This document shows positions 54,535 to 63,284 of a DNA stretch of 64,000 nt, piece after piece. Source of the stretch: CAIWHR01 sp963846855 (GTDB taxonomy: Bacteria > Pseudomonadota > Gammaproteobacteria > Burkholderiales > Casimicrobiaceae). The notes beneath the pieces were generated by a model, which worked only from the letters and a program-made list of their open reading frames with translations, made no database searches and had not been told where the DNA came from. The DNA lies in contig CAWJXK010000008.1 in the NCBI GenBank assembly GCA_963846855.1, positions 1,178,001 through 1,242,000 on the forward strand, in the 5' to 3' direction. The stretch's first letter is position 1. Every line of letters starts with the position of its first letter. The position numbers were made by a program, and so were the translations under genes.

Positions 54535-55272
54535 ATGAAGCCTCAGCAGCAAACCCCCACGAATCGCGCGCCGCGCGGCGCGCAGGATCTCCCACCCGAC
54601 TGGACGAGCGGTCTGGGGGACGATGTGTCCGCCCGGGAGACGGGGCGCGCGGCAGAACCGACGCCGTCCTCCGCGACGGCGAAGCTCCCGCCGCTGCCCT
54701 ATGGCGAGGATGCGCTCGCCCCGGTCATCTCGGCGCGAACGATCAGCTTTCACTACGGCAAGCATCACAAGACTTATGTCGACACGCTGAACAAGCTGGT
54801 GGAAGGCACCGAATTCGCTGGCAAGCCGCTCGAGGCGATCATCGCCGCGACCGCAGGCAAGCCGGACAAGTTGGCGATCTTCGACAACGCGGCGCAGGCG
54901 TGGAACCATGCATTCTACTGGCGTTGCCTGACGCCGCTGGGAGGCGGCGAGCCGGGCGGGATGCTGGGCGAGCAGCTCGCGAGCGCTTTCGGCGGCTTCG
55001 ACAAATTCAGGAAGGAATTCTCGGAGGCCGCGGTGTCGCAATTCGGCAGCGGATGGGCGTGGCTCGTCGCCGAAGGCGGGCGGCTCAAGGTGGTCAAGAC
55101 GAGTAACGCCGATGCGCCGTTTCTCGACGGCCAGACGCCGCTCCTCACGATCGATGTCTGGGAGCACGCGTATTACCTCGATTACCAGAACCGCCGTGTC
55201 GACCACGTGAACGCCGTCATCGACAAATTGATCGATTGGCAATTCGCGGTGGAGAACTTCGCCAAGGTCTAG
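54535..55272 (+). CDS. sodB: Fe/Mn superoxide dismutase with N-terminal extension
   Basis: The 245-residue protein has a normal SOD core from residue about 50 (LPPLPYGEDALAPVISART). The metal ligands are in SFHYGKHHKTY, WNHAFYW, and DVWEHAYYLDY (Asp and His). It converts superoxide to peroxide and oxygen. The first 50 residues are polar, Pro/Thr-rich and unlike a signal peptide; most Fe-SODs of this kind lack them. The ribosome site is AAGGAG, nine bases upstream. Iron is the likelier metal. Confidence 0.93.
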   Translation: MKPQQQTPTNRAPRGAQDLPPDWTSGLGDDVSARETGRAAEPTPSSATAKLPPLPYGEDALAPVISARTISFHYGKHHKTYVDTLNKLVEGTEFAGKPLEAIIAATAGKPDKLAIFDNAAQAWNHAFYWRCLTPLGGGEPGGMLGEQLASAFGGFDKFRKEFSEAAVSQFGSGWAWLVAEGGRLKVVKTSNADAPFLDGQTPLLTIDVWEHAYYLDYQNRRVDHVNAVIDKLIDWQFAVENFAKV

Positions 55273-55560
55273 CGCATGGATGTAGCCGGCTGACGGTCGT
55301 CCCCGGCATGGGCGTGGCTGTCCCGCCGCCGCAGGGTTGCAATGCCATACGCGCACCCTCGGGGTCGCGGCTTGGTCGCGCACATGTGTAGTATTTTCAA
55401 TCCCGATGCAATTTGCGGGCGGCGGCGCGCGCCCCTGCCCGGGACAGGGCATCGAATTCTCGAGTCGTGTCCGGGGCTTATGCGCGGCGGCGAGCTGGCA
55501 CGCGCGCTGCTAATGATTCCATGTCGCGGCGCGACCGCCGCGTCGGTGCGGAGGCAGGCA

Positions 55561-55728
55561 ATGTTGTATTACGCTGCGATGTCCCTCGTCATCGCCGTTG
55601 TCGCGGCGATTTTCGGGTTCAGCGGCGTGGTGGCCGGACCCGCCGGCATCGCGAAATTGCTGTTCTTCATCTTCCTGGTACTCTTCGCCTGCAGTATCGT
55701 CTGGGGATTGGTGAGCAGGAATCTTTGA
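55561..55728 (+). CDS. DUF1328 (YtjA) small membrane protein
   Basis: This 55-residue protein starts at ATG 55561 behind GGAGGCAGGCA. Two membrane helices with FGFSGVVAGPAGIAKLLFFI and the end VWGLVSRNL define DUF1328. These proteins are common in RpoS-type or general stress clusters; their function is unknown. The next gene begins ten bases after its stop. Confidence 0.92.
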   Translation: MLYYAAMSLVIAVVAAIFGFSGVVAGPAGIAKLLFFIFLVLFACSIVWGLVSRNL

Positions 55729-55738
55729 GGGTGAGACC

Positions 55739-56074
55739 ATGACCAATGATGAAGCCGGAAATGGCGGCAGGGCGCCGCGCCGCTCGAAGGACGAACTGGC
55801 ACGGGATTTACGCGGCCTGGTGAGCGACGGCCAGGCGCTGCTTCGCTCGACGACCGATCTGTCGGGCGACGCGCTGCTACAGGCGCGCCAGGCCATGCGC
55901 GAAAAGCTCGCGGGCGCAAAAGTGCGGGTGGGCGAGGTGTCGCGCGTTGCCGCGGACAGGGGACGGCAGGCGGCAACGGCGACCGATGCCTACGTGCACG
56001 ACAATCCATGGCCGGCGATCGGCATCGCGGCCGGCATAGGATTCCTCATCGGCGCACTGCTCGCGCGGCGCTGA
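55739..56074 (+). CDS. ElaB/YqjD/DUF883-like protein
   Basis: This 111-residue protein has a long amphipathic helix (LARDLRGLVSDGQALLRSTTD) and a C-terminal membrane helix (PAIGIAAGIGFLIGALLARR). The NPW ahead of the helix is the family mark. ElaB/YqjD proteins bind ribosomes at the membrane in stationary phase in E. coli. It follows the DUF1328 gene and probably shares its transcript. A second, more distant relative is at 59601. Confidence 0.88.
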   Translation: MTNDEAGNGGRAPRRSKDELARDLRGLVSDGQALLRSTTDLSGDALLQARQAMREKLAGAKVRVGEVSRVAADRGRQAATATDAYVHDNPWPAIGIAAGIGFLIGALLARR

Positions 56075-56116
56075 GGGCGAGCATTTCGAGCGGGGGGCGC
56101 AGCGCCCGCCCGCCGT

Positions 56117-58207
56117 TCACGCGCGCACGATGATTTCCACCGTCGCCGGAACGACGCCGATCGGCGCGGCCATCACCCGATCACCCACTCGCTGGAATGC
56201 GACGCTGACGCGCGTGCCGCCGATCGCGAGCTCGCGCAGCGACAGATATTCCATTTCGCGCGGCAGCTCGGGACGGTCGATGCGCACCACGCCGGCGACC
56301 CCGTCGATCGTGATGCCGAGACAGGCCTGCAGCATCATGAACGCGGCGCCCGACGACCACGCCTGAGGCAGGCACGCGACCGGATAGCCCACCGGAGGCT
56401 CGCCGGTCCTTCGCACGAACCCGCAATAGAGCTCCGGCAGCCGCATGCCGAAATGGATCGAGGCGTCGAACGACTCGCTGAGAAGGCTGGCGGCCGCGTG
56501 CCGATGACCGTAGGCCGCGATGCCGGCGGCGCAGATCGCCGTGTCGTGTGGCCAGACGGAGCCATTGTGATACGACATCGGATTGAAGCGCGCCTGGTCG
56601 GCGGCGAGCGTTCGCAAGCCCCAGCCGTTGTTGAACGCCGCGGAAAGGAGCTGCTCGACGACGCGGCTCGCCCGTTGCGGTGACGGCAGTCCGGTGTAGA
56701 GCAGGTGCCCGGGATTCGACGCGCGCACACGGCACGGATGCCCCGTGCCGTCGATCGCAATCGCGTAGAAGCCAAGTTCCGGGAGCCAGAAGCGCTTTTC
56801 GACCGCGGCGCGCAGCGCCTTCGCGCTCCGTCGCAGCGCCTGGGCGCGATCGAGGTCGCCGCGGCGCTCCGCGAGCCAGGACATCGCGCGCCGGGCGGCA
56901 TACACGTATCCCTGGACCTCGACCAGCGCAATCGGCGGCTTCGCCATCGTGCCGTCCTCGTGAAAGATCGAGTCCGTGCTGTCCTTCCATCCCTGGTTGA
57001 CGAGGCCGATGGCGTTCGCGCGGGCATAGTCGACGAAGCCGTCGCCGTTCGAATCGGCCGCGCCGTCGATCCACGCCATCGCGGCGTCGAGTGCGGGCCA
57101 CAGCTGGTCGATGAGCGCGAGGTCGCCGGTTCTCCTGGCGTAGGCGCCGGCCAGCATGACGAACAGCGGCGTGGTGTCGACGCCGCCGTAGTAACGTGCG
57201 AAGGGCACTTCGCGAATCGCGGCGAGCTCGCCCCGGCGCGTCTCGTGGAGGATCTTCCCCGGCGCTGCGTCGTCGAAATCCGATGATTGCGTCGCCTGGC
57301 TCTCGGCCAGGAACTGCAGCACGCCGCGCGCAAGCGAGGCATCGAGCCAGAGCAGCTCGAGTGCGGTGATGATGCCATCGCGTCCGAACGGGGTGGAAAA
57401 CCAGGGGATGCCCGCGTACGGATAGGGGCCGGTCGGCAGCTCGGTGGTGAGCAAGGCAAGGTCCGCGCGCGATTTCTGCAGCCATGTCCGGAACGGGCCT
57501 CGCGCGCAATGCAGCGCCGCGCCGCGCCTGCGCTTGCGCCGCATGGCCATTCTCGCCTGCGCGGCCGCGCGCCGGAAGCGCCCGGCGTCCGGTACCTCGG
57601 CAGGCTCGATTCCGATCTCGAGATAGAGCCGGAGCTGCGCGCGGCGGGGCAACGCCAGCGTGAATTCGGCGGCGTCCGCGGCGAGTCGGTCGGCTCGCTG
57701 CGAGAAGGCGACGACGCAGGCGCGCACCACGCCGTCCAGGCCTTCGTAGGCCAGCGTGACAGTGTCGTCCCCGACCCGCGGGACGAGCATCCGGCCCCGC
57801 GTCGCGCGGACGTGTCCACGCACTTCGAAGATGTCGGCGAAATCGGTCGCGAAGTCGAAGCGCAGCGGCGCCGGCACCTCCGTCTCGCCATAGTTGGTGA
57901 GCGTAATCCGCTCGTACAGGCGGCTTTCCCACAAGAGGCGCGTCCGCTCGAGATGGATCACGCCTTCGGGCGTCTTGCGGCCGCCCAACTCGGGCAGCGG
58001 CCGATTCGTGACGTTGGCGCGAAAGAAGACATTGTCCTCGCTCACGCCCGAGCTCAGCAACGAGGGCGCCGTGCCGCCGACGCTCAGGTGAAAGCGCGAC
58101 AGCAGCCTCGTGTCGTCGTGGAACAGCCCGTCGTTGTCGCCGGTGATGTCTCCCAGCGCGTCGGCGACCAGGAATTCCTCGTTGTACTTAAGTGCGTAGC
58201 GCTCCAT
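56117..58207 (-). CDS. Amylo-alpha-1,6-glucosidase / glycogen debranching-type enzyme
   Basis: This 696-residue protein has an N-terminal GDE_N_bis-type beta domain (DNDGLFHDDTRLLSRFHL, residues 20-200) and a C-terminal (alpha/alpha)6 glycosidase domain. That domain has PYAGIPWFSTPFGRDGIITA (catalytic-type Asp), NQGWKDSTDS, NPMSYHNGSVWPHDTA. It is a debranching or amylo-1,6-glucosidase type used in glycogen or trehalose metabolism in stress clusters. Its start overlaps the GT4 gene by 20 bases, so the two are likely co-translated. Confidence 0.9.
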   Translation of the reverse strand: MERYALKYNEEFLVADALGDITGDNDGLFHDDTRLLSRFHLSVGGTAPSLLSSGVSEDNVFFRANVTNRPLPELGGRKTPEGVIHLERTRLLWESRLYERITLTNYGETEVPAPLRFDFATDFADIFEVRGHVRATRGRMLVPRVGDDTVTLAYEGLDGVVRACVVAFSQRADRLAADAAEFTLALPRRAQLRLYLEIGIEPAEVPDAGRFRRAAAQARMAMRRKRRRGAALHCARGPFRTWLQKSRADLALLTTELPTGPYPYAGIPWFSTPFGRDGIITALELLWLDASLARGVLQFLAESQATQSSDFDDAAPGKILHETRRGELAAIREVPFARYYGGVDTTPLFVMLAGAYARRTGDLALIDQLWPALDAAMAWIDGAADSNGDGFVDYARANAIGLVNQGWKDSTDSIFHEDGTMAKPPIALVEVQGYVYAARRAMSWLAERRGDLDRAQALRRSAKALRAAVEKRFWLPELGFYAIAIDGTGHPCRVRASNPGHLLYTGLPSPQRASRVVEQLLSAAFNNGWGLRTLAADQARFNPMSYHNGSVWPHDTAICAAGIAAYGHRHAAASLLSESFDASIHFGMRLPELYCGFVRRTGEPPVGYPVACLPQAWSSGAAFMMLQACLGITIDGVAGVVRIDRPELPREMEYLSLRELAIGGTRVSVAFQRVGDRVMAAPIGVVPATVEIIVRA

Positions 58208-59315
58208 CGGGGTCCGTGGCGAGGCGGGTCAGCAGGGCGCCGGCACCGCTCTGCGCGCCGGGCATGTACCCGGCCAGCCGCGCATAGAGGTCCAGGTAAT
58301 TCTTGGACATCGTCGTCACCGAAAAGCGCCGCTCGAACGCCGCGCGAATGGCCGCCCGGTCGAGGGTATCGAGCCGGCGGACGGCGGCGGCGGCCTCCTC
58401 GACGGAGCGGACGATGAAACCGGTGACGCCGTGCTCGACTACTTCGGGGACCGACCCCACGTTCCACGCGATCACTGGCGTGCCGCAGGCCATGGCTTCG
58501 ATCATGACGAGCCCGAAGGGCTCGGGCCAGTCGATGGGAAAGATCAGCGCGGCCGCGCCCCCCAGGAGCTCGTTCTTGGCGGCGTCGCCGACCTCGCCCA
58601 GGTATTCGATGCCGGCGCCATCCAGCATGGGCCGGATGACGTCGCGATAGTAGGCGGCGTCCACGGCGTCGACCTTCGCGGCGAGCTTGATCGGCGTCCT
58701 GGCGAGCTTTGCGACCTCGATCGCGCGATCGGGCCGCTTTTCCGGCGATATGCGTCCCAGGAAGGCGAGATATCCCCGGTGCGAGGGCGAGTAGTCGAAC
58801 AGTTCCGGCGGGATGCCGTGCTGCACCGTCGCGAGCCAGTTGGCGTACGGAAGCGGCCGGCGCTGGTTGCCGGAAATCGACACCAGCGGGAATTGCGGCC
58901 AGCGCCGGTACACGTCCGGCAGGTCGGCCAGGTCGAGACGGCCATGCAGCGTGGTCAGCGTGCGGCCGGCGAGATGCTCGAACAGCGGAAAATGGATGAT
59001 GTCGATGTGAAAGTGCAGGACGTCGAATTCGTCGGCCCGCTCCCGTACGTCGTACAGCATTGCGAGGTGGGCGGCGATGTCCGATTTCAAGGGGGACGGA
59101 TCGAGCCGGATCGCCTGCTTGCGCACCGGCACCAGGCGCGCGGACGTGCGGGCGTCGGCGCTCGCGAACAGCGTCACGTCGTGGCCGAGCTCCACCAGCG
59201 AATCCGTCAGGTGCGCGACGACGCGTTCGGTGCCTCCATAGAGACGTGGGGGCACGGCTTCGGCTAAGGGCGCGATCTGCGCGATTTTCAGTGGAAACCG
59301 GGAGGCGTGAGACAC
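58188..59315 (-). CDS. GT4 family glycosyltransferase
   Basis: This 375-residue protein starts at GTG 59315 behind AAGGAA. It has the GT-B layout: an N-terminal half with PPRLYGGTERVV and a C-terminal nucleotide-sugar domain with FLGRISPEKRPDRAI and PEPFGLVMIEAMACGTPVI (the E-x7-E region). It may build a glucan or glycolipid. The overlap with the debranching-type enzyme gene suggests that the two act on the same polymer. Confidence 0.92.
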   Translation of the reverse strand: MSHASRFPLKIAQIAPLAEAVPPRLYGGTERVVAHLTDSLVELGHDVTLFASADARTSARLVPVRKQAIRLDPSPLKSDIAAHLAMLYDVRERADEFDVLHFHIDIIHFPLFEHLAGRTLTTLHGRLDLADLPDVYRRWPQFPLVSISGNQRRPLPYANWLATVQHGIPPELFDYSPSHRGYLAFLGRISPEKRPDRAIEVAKLARTPIKLAAKVDAVDAAYYRDVIRPMLDGAGIEYLGEVGDAAKNELLGGAAALIFPIDWPEPFGLVMIEAMACGTPVIAWNVGSVPEVVEHGVTGFIVRSVEEAAAAVRRLDTLDRAAIRAAFERRFSVTTMSKNYLDLYARLAGYMPGAQSGAGALLTRLATDPDGALRT

Positions 59316-59600
59316 GGGGATTCCTTAAAGACACATGTTTCTCGGCAATTTATCGCCTGCCCCGCGGGATCCACTGTCGGGGGCAGGCCGATTCGTCTGT
59401 AGGGAGGGCAAAGAACGCGACGCGACGCGAAAACGCGCTGTTGGCGTCGCGGCCCCGGGTGCGTGGGGCCGGTACCTCATTGCGACCTACAAGAAAATCG
59501 GCCGGTGCCGATTGGTCCTAGTGGAACAAGCGTGGAAATTACGCGAACGGACGCTCCGGCGTTTCCGTCATTGGTTCTTTTCCACAACATTACTTTTTGA

Positions 59601-59975
59601 ATGGACTCCATCATGGATCGATCCCTAACGATTGGCGGCAACAACTCCCTCGGCGGAAGCAACCCGCAGGCGAATCCTGCATCCGACAAGATCGAAAGCA
59701 GCGCGCAGAGCGCGCACCAGGCCGTCGACAAATACGCCGACAAGGCCGCAACCCAGGTCGGTCGCGCCAGCGGCGCGGTGCATCAGGCGGTGGACAGCGC
59801 GGCCGGTGCCGCGGCTTCCGCTGCCCAGTGGGCGTCGAGCATCCCCGAGCAGGCGAAGCAGGCGACGACCAAGCTCTCGGAATCGGCGTGCGCGTCGATC
59901 CGCGCGCGTCCGCTGACGACCGTCGCGGGTGCCGCGGTGATCGGCTATCTGCTGGGCCGGCTTGCGCGCTTCTGA
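59601..59975 (+). CDS. YqjD/DUF883-related small membrane protein
   Basis: This protein of about 124 residues (ATG 59601, or 59613) is Ala/Gln/Ser-rich with heptad-like repeats (AVDKYADKAATQVGRASGAVHQAVD). A C-terminal membrane helix (TTVAGAAVIGYLLGRLARF) follows. It fits the same group as the protein at 55739 but is only loosely conserved. It is 28 bases upstream of the hemerythrin gene. Confidence 0.75.
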   Translation: MDSIMDRSLTIGGNNSLGGSNPQANPASDKIESSAQSAHQAVDKYADKAATQVGRASGAVHQAVDSAAGAAASAAQWASSIPEQAKQATTKLSESACASIRARPLTTVAGAAVIGYLLGRLARF

Positions 59976-60003
59976 AACCCACAACCGTTCCCGGAGACCG
60001 AAG

Positions 60004-60564
60004 ATGCCTCGAGCAACAACCAAACGGCCCGCACGCGGGCGCAAGGCGCAGACCGCGCTGGATGTCCTGAAGGCCGACCACGCCGACGTCTCGAAACTGT
60101 TCAAGCGATTCGAGCGGTATCTCAAGGCCGGCGACAATCAGGGAATGCAGCAGGTGGCGCAGGCCGCCTGCAAAGCGCTCGCCGTTCACGCCGAGATCGA
60201 AGAGGAGATCTTCTACCCGGCGTTGCGCGAAGCGGCCGATGCGGACGATGACCTCGACGAAGCCGACGTGGAGCACAGTCATATTAAGGAGCTCGTCGGT
60301 CAACTCGAGTCCTCGCAGCCGGGGGATGCCTTGTTCGCGGCACGGTTTACCGTGCTTTCCGAATACGTCAAGCACCACGTCAAGGAAGAGGAAGGCGAGA
60401 TGTTCCGGAAGGCGCGGCGTGCGAGTTGCGATCTCGCCGCGCTCGGCGAGCAGCTTCTGGCCCGGAAGGCCGAGCTGGGCGGCGGGGAATCGGTGGACGT
60501 CGGTGCGCTCGCGGGCCGAAGGTCGCTGGCGCGTGCCCGGAACGGTCAGCGCGCGTCGCGCTGA
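60004..60564 (+). CDS. Hemerythrin HHE domain protein
   Basis: The 186-residue protein starts at ATG 60004 (CGGAG upstream). HHE-type metal motifs are DVLKADHADVSKLF, HAEIEEEIFYPAL, EHSHIKELV and YVKHHVKEEEGEMF. It would bind a di-iron centre. Relatives sense or buffer oxygen, iron or NO. A basic N-terminus (TTKRPARGRKAQ) and an Arg-rich tail could bind DNA. Confidence 0.92.
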   Translation: MPRATTKRPARGRKAQTALDVLKADHADVSKLFKRFERYLKAGDNQGMQQVAQAACKALAVHAEIEEEIFYPALREAADADDDLDEADVEHSHIKELVGQLESSQPGDALFAARFTVLSEYVKHHVKEEEGEMFRKARRASCDLAALGEQLLARKAELGGGESVDVGALAGRRSLARARNGQRASR

Positions 60565-60649
60565 CGGTCCGCACTTGGAATGAAGGGTCCCGAGGCGGTG
60601 CTGTGTCGTCTCGGGATTCTTCCTGATTGTGACCAAAGGAGAATTCACC

Positions 60650-60724
60650 ATGCGCTCGATCATTCTGTGGCTCCTCGGTGTGCCGATTTCCGTGATCATC
60701 CTGATTGCGTTGTTCTATCACTAG
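60650..60724 (+). CDS. Very small hydrophobic protein (24 aa)
   Basis: ATG 60650 follows AAAGGAG at nine bases. The 24-residue product is one membrane helix (MRSIILWLLGVPISVIILIA and four more residues). Near-identical short proteins are widespread in beta- and alphaproteobacterial stress clusters, which supports real translation. Function is unknown. Confidence 0.75.
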   Translation: MRSIILWLLGVPISVIILIALFYH

Positions 60725-60827
60725 GCCGGCCACGCCAGACTAGTGGGAGTCAGGCAACGATCTCGGGTCGAAGCGGCCTTTGCGTCGCCACATAGGTCGG
60801 CGCGCCGTCTCGCAATCACCGCGACGC

Positions 60828-61379
60828 ATGGCAGGGCACAGCTCCGCCGCCTCGGATCGGCCGGCCAGGCCTCGGGTGCGTTTGCCCGGGCGTCGTGCCG
60901 CCGAGGCACAACCAGGCGGAGGCGTGCACGCGGAGACGCTGAAGGATCAGGCGCAGAGCGCGCACGCGGAGGCGCGAATGGTGCTTCCCGGAATCCAGGC
61001 GCTCTTCGGCTTTCAGCTGATCGCGGTATTCAGCCGGCCCTTCCTCGACCTCGACGCGATCGATCGCGGTCTCCATCTTGCCGCGTTGGTGCTGGTCGCG
61101 ATCGCCATCGGCCTGATCATGGCGCCGGCGGCCTATCACCGTCTGGCGGAGCCCACGCGGGTCTCGCGTCACTGGATAGCCCTCGCGTCGCGGAATATCG
61201 CGTGGGCGATGGCGGCGCTGATGCTTGCGATCGGCATCGATATGTATCTCGTCACGATCATGATCGCGGGCGTCGCATGGGTCGCCGTGACCGCCGCGAC
61301 GATGGTCGGCGGCTTCTTCACCTGGCTCTGGTTCGCGCGGCCTTTGCGCGAAGCCGCGCGCCGGCGTGCCGGCGAATGA
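60828..61379 (+). CDS. DUF6328-like four-helix membrane protein
   Basis: ATG 60828 is chosen; the frame is open upstream to TTG 60780. The N-terminal 45 residues are polar. The core starts at LKDQAQSAHAEARMVLPGIQALFGFQL and has four membrane helices (residues about 60-175). This matches the DUF6328 group, of unknown function, which sits in similar clusters. The end overlaps no other gene. Confidence 0.7.
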   Translation: MAGHSSAASDRPARPRVRLPGRRAAEAQPGGGVHAETLKDQAQSAHAEARMVLPGIQALFGFQLIAVFSRPFLDLDAIDRGLHLAALVLVAIAIGLIMAPAAYHRLAEPTRVSRHWIALASRNIAWAMAALMLAIGIDMYLVTIMIAGVAWVAVTAATMVGGFFTWLWFARPLREAARRRAGE

Positions 61380-61426
61380 GCCTCGAGCCGCCGGCCCCCG
61401 CATGATTCACCAGCTTGCAACGCGCC

Positions 61427-61948
61427 ATGAGCGGTGACCTGAGTAAGCTTGTCCCCTTCGACGACGAAGGCGCGCTGCGCGTGATCGTCGAGTCGCCGCG
61501 GGGGTCGGCAGTCAAGCTCGCTTACGAGCCTTCGCTGCGGACGTTCAGCGTCTCGCGGGCCCTGCCTCTGGGCGTCGTGTATCCGTTCGACTGGGGATTC
61601 GTCCCCGGAACGATTGGCGATGACGGCGACCCGCTCGACGCCATGGCGCTGCATCCCGCATCGTCGTTTCCCGGGGTCGTGCTTCCCTGTCGCATCCTCG
61701 GCATGGTCGAAGTCGTCCAGCGCGAGCGCGGGGGAAAGCCGGAGGTCAACAACCGCATCATCGCGACCCCGAGCTGGCACCGGCCACTCGCGAAGCTCGA
61801 CGAGGCACGCGACCTTCCGGCGCACGCCAGGAAGGAAATCGAACAATTCTTCGTCACGGCGGCGACGATGACGGGAAAGCGGTTGACGATAAAGGGGTGG
61901 GCAACGCGGCGCGATACGGAACGATTCGTGCGGCGCAATCTCGCGTAA
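61427..61948 (+). CDS. ppa: Inorganic pyrophosphatase, family I
   Basis: This 173-residue protein has the soluble PPase motifs: ESPRGSAVKLAYEP (E-x7-K-x-E type), PFDWGFVPGTIGDDGDPLDAM (substrate loop and D-G-D-P-x-D), and a GWATRRD end. Metal-binding Asp residues are all present. It hydrolyses pyrophosphate from biosynthesis. Like other members in such clusters it is more divergent than the housekeeping enzyme, and may be an accessory copy. Confidence 0.88.
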   Translation: MSGDLSKLVPFDDEGALRVIVESPRGSAVKLAYEPSLRTFSVSRALPLGVVYPFDWGFVPGTIGDDGDPLDAMALHPASSFPGVVLPCRILGMVEVVQRERGGKPEVNNRIIATPSWHRPLAKLDEARDLPAHARKEIEQFFVTAATMTGKRLTIKGWATRRDTERFVRRNLA

Positions 61949-62026
61949 ACCTGCTCTGGACGGCGTTCGCCACGGCCAGCCAGCTGCGCCATCGCACTCC
62001 CCGAGGGCGGGCGAACCAAATAGAAT

Positions 62027-62050
62027 CGGCCAGCGACGAATCGCTGGCCG
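62027..62050 (-). terminator. Hairpin terminator of the PRC-barrel gene
   Basis: Perfect ten-base arms CGGCCAGCGA and TCGCTGGCCG enclose CGAA. On the minus strand the loop is TTCG, a very stable tetraloop, and ATTCTATTT follows. It lies 22 bases after the PRC-barrel stop. Confidence 0.75.
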
Positions 62051-62071
62051 ACGACACATCGACAGGACCGC

Positions 62072-62581
62072 TCAGGACACGTTGGGGTTGTTGATGTCGA
62101 TGCCAGTGCTCGTGCGCCGATCGCGCGCCGATTGGATATCGTCATCCCAATACGGCGTCGCGTGGTAGTACGAATGCAGCTCGGTGGCCCACGTCGAGTC
62201 GGCCATCGCCGGCCAGTGGTCCTTGTCGAAGCCCGGGGCGCCTTCCAGCGTGTCCTTGGTGACGTTGAGGATGAAGCACTTCTGGTCGGCGTCGAGCGTG
62301 AGCGAGGACCACGGAATTGCGAACAGCTTGTTGCCCATGCCGAGGAAGCCGCCGAAGGACAGCACCGCGTAAGCGATCCGTCCGGTGGTGACGTCGAGCA
62401 TGATGGCTTCGATCTTGCCGAGGTCGTCGCCGGCGTCATTGACCACCGTGTCGCCCTTCAGCGTCGCGGCATCCATCACTTGCGGGCCGGGACCATCGCC
62501 GCGGTTTTCGGCGCCGACGATCGTCGCGCCGCCGACGGCGCGCGGGGTCTCCGTGGAAGAAAGAGTGGTGCGTGTGCCCAT
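62072..62581 (-). CDS. PRC-barrel domain protein
   Basis: The 169-residue protein starts at ATG 62581 (AGGAG upstream). Residues about 40-115 are a PRC-barrel: LKGDTVVNDAGDDLGKIEAI, AVLSFGGFLGMGNKLFAIPW. The C-terminal tail (HSYYHATPYWDDD) is the usual end in proteins of stress clusters. The role is unknown; related barrels bind RNA or membranes. A strong hairpin terminator follows. Confidence 0.88.
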   Translation of the reverse strand: MGTRTTLSSTETPRAVGGATIVGAENRGDGPGPQVMDAATLKGDTVVNDAGDDLGKIEAIMLDVTTGRIAYAVLSFGGFLGMGNKLFAIPWSSLTLDADQKCFILNVTKDTLEGAPGFDKDHWPAMADSTWATELHSYYHATPYWDDDIQSARDRRTSTGIDINNPNVS

Positions 62582-62873
62582 TGAAATTCTCCTGAACTAC
62601 TTGAGGTTTATCTGGCAATGCCCCGGTGTCAGCCCATGCGGTTGCCCGACGACGCTGGCGGGGAACCCTGCGGATTCGGCGCCGATACGACCTTCATGTT
62701 GCATCGTCTTGCTTATTCTTCTCACTGCGGCCCGAAACGCCACGCCATGATCATTGATGTCGGTGCATTCGTTTATCAGTTGCACCTGATTCGTCCGTAA
62801 GGCAGGTCCTACGCCGTCGGCGAATTGCGCAAGCATCGCAATTCGTCGACGGCCCGCGCGCGATTGCCGCGCG

Positions 62874-63026
62874 TCACAAGACGCCGAGGACGGCGAGCAC
62901 GATGATGACGAGCAGGACCAGTCCGAGTCCTCCGCTGGGGTAGTAGCCCCAGCCGGAACTGTACGGCCAGGTCGGCAGCGCGCCGACGAGCAGCAGCAGG
63001 ATCAGGATGATCAGGATCAGGCGCAT
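62874..63026 (-). CDS. DUF3309-like small membrane protein (50 aa)
   Basis: ATG 63026 follows AGGAGGAAA, a strong ribosome site. The product has two hydrophobic segments (LILIILILLLLVGALP; LGLVLLVIIVLAVLGVL) around WPYSSGWGYYPSGG. This is the DUF3309 pattern. Such proteins occur widely next to stress genes; function is unknown. Confidence 0.8.
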   Translation of the reverse strand: MRLILIILILLLLVGALPTWPYSSGWGYYPSGGLGLVLLVIIVLAVLGVL

Positions 63027-63284
63027 GGTTTCCTCCTTCTAGTTGATTGTTCCGCGGCCTTCCGTATACCTGGCAACCGCCACGGGAACCGTTGCATGGC
63101 GATTTTCATCAGCCTCGGCGAACCCGCGCAATGAGCGAGTGCCTGATCGGCTTGTAGGGGATTGGCTCTCCGTCAAAAACAACGGCGAAAAATGAGCGCC
63201 CGTGGCACCGTGCGGAGCAAACGTTTCTCGTAGCGGGGCGGTCAAATCGCCGAACCTGTCAAGCAGATTCGCCAAGTGCCAGAG

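Noticed and set aside
62597..62836. A 79-codon minus-strand frame upstream of the PRC-barrel gene
   Set aside because: There is no ribosome site and no recognisable pattern, and a competing frame runs on the other strand.
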